Part shown: one piece after another, positions 61,833 to 64,000 of the stretch
Layout of the letters: each line of letters opens with the position of its first letter
How positions within the stretch are numbered: position 1 is the first letter of the stretch
Assembly: GCF_022429645.1 (NCBI RefSeq)
Contig: NZ_CP092480.1
Location: forward strand, 2,524,501-2,588,500
Direction: 5' to 3'
Source of the DNA: Lutibacter sp. A80
Lineage (GTDB): Bacteria > Bacteroidota > Bacteroidia > Flavobacteriales > Flavobacteriaceae
DNA: 64,000 nucleotides
The notes under the pieces: generated by a model
Told to the model about the DNA's origin: nothing
The model's database searches: none
Seen by the model: the letters and a program-made list of their open reading frames with translations, nothing else
Program-made: the position numbers and the translations under genes

Positions 61833-62471
61833 TTAAATGTTATAGGCTTTTTCACTTAAAATAAAGCCAGTAAGAAAACAACTAACCATTAATAAATTTA
61901 AAAACAATGCAACAATATTATAAACACCTCCAAAAGATATAAATTCTGCAATTATATACACTGGAATAAAACCGATATTAAATAATAAAACACCTAAACT
62001 TATCCAAAAAAACATCGACTTTTTTATGTATAAAATTTCATCGCTTTGCAATAATTCAGAATAATATGTTAATACTGAAATTACTATTAAAATACTACCA
62101 ACAACAGTATTTAAATATAGAAACTTGTTCACAAAATCATAATAAAATGCAATTACTAGTATCGTAAATAAAGCATAAATACCAATGATAAATTTTATAA
62201 GATTTTTTTTAAATTTATTTTTTAAAAGATGTAGGAAAAAGAATAAATAGAAAAAATGATTGATTAAATTCCAGGTATTAAATAAAGGGAAAGTATTTAT
62301 TTCAAGCATAACTCCTATAAAAAATCCAGAAATTTCTGTTAATAAAGAATATGCATTAAAAGCTAAAAATAGTTTTAAATATAAACTATTTTTAATTTTA
62401 GAATAGTTAACAAAACCTGTTATTAGGACTGTTAAATATAATATTGGGTATATTAAAAAAAAATATTTCAA
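61833..62471 (-). CDS. Multi-pass membrane protein of unknown function
   Basis: 212 aa with about six to seven hydrophobic helices (FFLIYPILYLTVLITGFV at the start, then NLINHFFYLFFFLHLL, IKFIIGIYALFTILVIAFYY and others). No cofactor motif. In the operon between the 143-aa soluble protein and the kinase; its place suggests a sensory or accessory role for the kinase (inference). Starts 2 nt after the 143-aa gene. Confidence 0.8.
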   Translation of the reverse strand: MKYFFLIYPILYLTVLITGFVNYSKIKNSLYLKLFLAFNAYSLLTEISGFFIGVMLEINTFPLFNTWNLINHFFYLFFFLHLLKNKFKKNLIKFIIGIYALFTILVIAFYYDFVNKFLYLNTVVGSILIVISVLTYYSELLQSDEILYIKKSMFFWISLGVLLFNIGFIPVYIIAEFISFGGVYNIVALFLNLLMVSCFLTGFILSEKAYNI

Positions 62472-62473
62472 TA

Positions 62474-62905
62474 CTATTGAGGATATGAATTAGAAGGTGG
62501 ATTACCTAAAGTTCCATTGTTTAAAGCATCTATATCAGTAATGTCAGAACCACCATCATCTGGGTTTGTATCTTGCATTCCACTTTTTTGTAAATTGTTG
62601 CTTTTAGATTCTGTTGGAACAATAAAAACTGTAGATAAATTCTTTTTAACAGATTTTTTATCTTCACCGGAATAACTACCAAAGTATATTCTTAAACCAT
62701 TAACATTCTTATTTTTACTTTCTACATAAGCAATATAATTTTTAATTTCATCAATTGAAAACCAAGTAGATAAAGCATCTTTTTCATCTGGATTATCATC
62801 GAGTTTTTGAACTATCTTATTTAAATCGTTAGAACGAGTTTTAATAAATGTTTGATTTAATTCCTTCGCTTTTTTTGGAGAAATAAGGCCCTTTGGTAAA
62901 TCCAT
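62474..62905 (-). CDS. Hypothetical protein, 143 aa
   Basis: Soluble and charged, starting MDLPKGLISPKKAKELNQTF, with a middle LSTWFSIDEIKNYIAYVESKNKN and GLRIYFGSYSGED, and a low-complexity acidic/Asn-rich end (DTNPDDGGSDITDID). No signal peptide or membrane segment. First gene of the operon with a membrane protein, histidine kinase and response regulator; function unknown. The leader carries strong hairpins at 62954-62995. Confidence 0.7.
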   Translation of the reverse strand: MDLPKGLISPKKAKELNQTFIKTRSNDLNKIVQKLDDNPDEKDALSTWFSIDEIKNYIAYVESKNKNVNGLRIYFGSYSGEDKKSVKKNLSTVFIVPTESKSNNLQKSGMQDTNPDDGGSDITDIDALNNGTLGNPPSNSYPQ

Positions 62906-62953
62906 ATCAATATTTTAAGTTAAAAAGATAAAGTTACTTAATTATTTTAATTT

Positions 62954-62995
62954 AAAAGGGGAAAAATCCCCTTTTAAAAAAGGGTAAATATACCC
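62954..62995. other. Overlapping hairpins with alternative pairing
   Basis: AAAAGGGG (62954-62961), CCCCTTTT (62968-62975), AAAAAAGGG (62976-62984) and TACCC (62991-62995) can pair 1:2 (8 bp), 2:3 (7 bp) or 3:4 (GGGTA/TACCC). The segment lies 49 nt upstream of the 62905 start and 53 nt upstream of the plus-strand 47-aa ORF. This resembles attenuator-like switching; no leader peptide is evident. Confidence 0.45.
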
Positions 62996-63047
62996 GTTAA
63001 AATAAACATCTTTTATTATAGCTTTACAGTATTATAATTTACTAATT

Positions 63048-63191
63048 ATGTTTTACGAAAATAAATTTTCTGACAAATATTTAAAATACGGAATTTTTAT
63101 ATTCATTTTAGTACTAAATTTTATATTGTTAAATAAAGTTACTACAAACACTAAAAATGAATACATTTTTGAACAACATATTAAAAGATAA
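63048..63191 (+). CDS. Small membrane protein, 47 aa
   Basis: ATG 63048 to TAA 63189-63191. MFYENKFSDKYLKYGIF, one hydrophobic segment (about 15-30, IFIFILVLNFILLN) and a polar end TKNEYIFEQHIKR. No family recognised. It stands between the 143-aa gene (divergent) and gltX, followed by a terminator at 63274-63304. Confidence 0.45.
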   Translation: MFYENKFSDKYLKYGIFIFILVLNFILLNKVTTNTKNEYIFEQHIKR

Positions 63192-63273
63192 ATTTATAGT
63201 GGATTGGTAATCCCCACATTTAAAAATTGCTTTGTTTAAATCAAAGGATTTCAAAAATCATTGGGCTGATTTT

Positions 63274-63304
63274 AAAGGTTGCTTTTATAGCAGCCTTTTT
63301 TTTG
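63274..63304 (+). terminator. Intrinsic terminator before gltX
   Basis: AAAGGTTGCT (63274-63283) pairs with AGCAGCCTTT (63289-63298) with one G-T pair and a 5-nt loop, followed by a T run. It could end the 47-aa ORF transcript. Confidence 0.8.
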
Positions 63305-63336
63305 CAATATAAATGCTTGAATTTATATCTATAAAT

Positions 63337-63344
63337 TATCTTTG
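63337..63344 (+). promoter_or_regulatory. -7 promoter element of gltX
   Basis: TATCTTTG with TTG near 63317-63319 as the upstream element (17-nt spacing), 19 nt before the gltX ATG. Confidence 0.7.
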
Positions 63345-63363
63345 CACTTTAAAACTAAAAAAA

Positions 63364-64000
63364 ATGAACAACGTTAGAGTACGATTTGCACCTAGTCCAA
63401 CTGGACCATTACATATTGGTGGAGTTAGAACTGCCCTTTTTAATTATTTATTTGCTAAAAAACACAACGGAACTTTTATTTTACGTATTGAAGATACTGA
63501 TCAAACACGTTATGTTGCTAACGCAGAACAATATATTATTGATGCATTAAATTGGTTGCATATCCCTTATGAAGAAGGACCAGGTAAAAACGAAAAATTT
63601 GGACCTTATCGACAATCTGAACGTAAAGAAATTTATAAAAAATATGCTTTAGAATTAATAGCAAAAGGAAAAGCTTATTATTGTTTTGATACTGCAGAAG
63701 AATTAGACGTTTGTAGAAAAGATCACGAAGCAAAAGGAAAAACTTTTATATACAATCACCACAATAGAGCAAAACTAACAAACTCTATTTCACTTACTGA
63801 AGATGAAGTGAACCAACGCATTGCAAATGGAGAAAAATATGTAATTAGATTTAAAATGCACGATCCAACAAATGAAGTTGATCAGAACATAATTTCTACT
63901 ACAGATATAGTTCGTGGTGAAGTATCGTTTAAAAAAGAAATTTTAGATGATAAAATTTTATTTAAAAGCGATGGAATGCCAACCTATCATTTAGCAAATA
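63364..64000 (+). CDS. gltX: Glutamate--tRNA ligase (partial, runs off the window)
   Basis: First 212 codons only. Class I synthetase: FAPSPTGPLHIGGVRTALFN with the HIGH-type motif, then RIEDTDQTRYV, EGPGKNEKFGPYRQSER, FDTAEELD, VIRFKMH and FKSDGMPTYHLAN. It charges tRNA-Glu (in many Bacteroidetes this enzyme also provides Glu-tRNA-Gln for GatCAB). The ATG 63364 follows a good promoter. Confidence 0.95.
   Translation, partial: MNNVRVRFAPSPTGPLHIGGVRTALFNYLFAKKHNGTFILRIEDTDQTRYVANAEQYIIDALNWLHIPYEEGPGKNEKFGPYRQSERKEIYKKYALELIAKGKAYYCFDTAEELDVCRKDHEAKGKTFIYNHHNRAKLTNSISLTEDEVNQRIANGEKYVIRFKMHDPTNEVDQNIISTTDIVRGEVSFKKEILDDKILFKSDGMPTYHLAN

Overview
The window is low-GC DNA from a member of the Bacteroidetes, most likely a marine-type Flavobacteriaceae. 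The support is the TAnnTTTG -7 promoter elements with A-rich leaders lacking Shine-Dalgarno sequences, TSP3-OmpA outer membrane proteins, a DUF4175 coiled-coil protein, an AddAB-type nuclease and flavobacterial versions of housekeeping enzymes. No rRNA, CRISPR array or prophage was seen. One tRNA-Leu(CAA) is present. The genus cannot be fixed from the sequence.

Layout. 0-1.3 kb: a LytTR regulator with a degenerate receiver domain, then a short transcript unit (promoter, hairpins, 45-aa ORF, terminator) that may be a structured RNA. 1.5-4.1 kb: tRNA-Leu, prs, rplY, pth. 4.1-11 kb (minus strand): queD, a small membrane protein, enoyl-CoA hydratase, MATE exporter, GNAT, alpha/beta hydrolase and the AddB-like nuclease. 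11-24.3 kb: a hybrid histidine kinase ending in an AraC-type DNA-binding domain, two secreted proteins of unknown function around a triple 20-bp direct repeat, two OmpA-family porin-like proteins and a third OMP resembling only their N-terminal domain, kbl, the AddA-like helicase-nuclease and a TerB-like protein. 24.5-29.9 kb: mfd, an EamA permease, rsmI, a DUF1801 protein.

31-46 kb is a redox/electrophile-stress neighbourhood. It holds a divergent HxlR / YhdH-type quinone oxidoreductase pair, an AhpD-like protein with an AraC regulator, a four-gene XRE-regulator/membrane-protein operon, a seven-gene operon (DoxX, TetR, SDR-like protein, nitroreductase, Ohr, CurA-like reductase, iron alcohol dehydrogenase) read from a promoter carrying a TetR-like palindrome, and later another OsmC protein. 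It contains two nearly identical inverted copies of a 1393-bp IS3-family element. The 3-bp sequences at their outer and inner edges are exchanged in exactly the way expected if the 1.73 kb between them was inverted by recombination between the copies. Restoring the orientation also puts the AhpD-like gene back in front of an orphaned terminator.

46-54 kb: DEAD-box RNA helicase, B12-type radical SAM protein, VF530 protein, TlpA-like thioredoxin, 5-formyl-THF cyclo-ligase, GNAT, OmpH-like lipoprotein, methyltransferase. 54-60 kb: mnmG, ybeY and a DUF4175 gene; mnmG is bracketed by two parS-type palindromes (GTTCCACGTGGAAC) and lies next to a 0.5-kb gene-free AT-rich stretch, which suggests an origin-proximal position. 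60.4-62.9 kb: a tight four-gene operon with a NarL-type two-component system. The window ends inside gltX.

The items most worth following up are the IS-mediated inversion, the parS pair, the pseudo-receiver LytTR protein, the 20-bp triple repeat near the AraC-type hybrid kinase, and the short structured transcript at 0.86-1.24 kb. No clearly new enzymatic or defence system was recognised.
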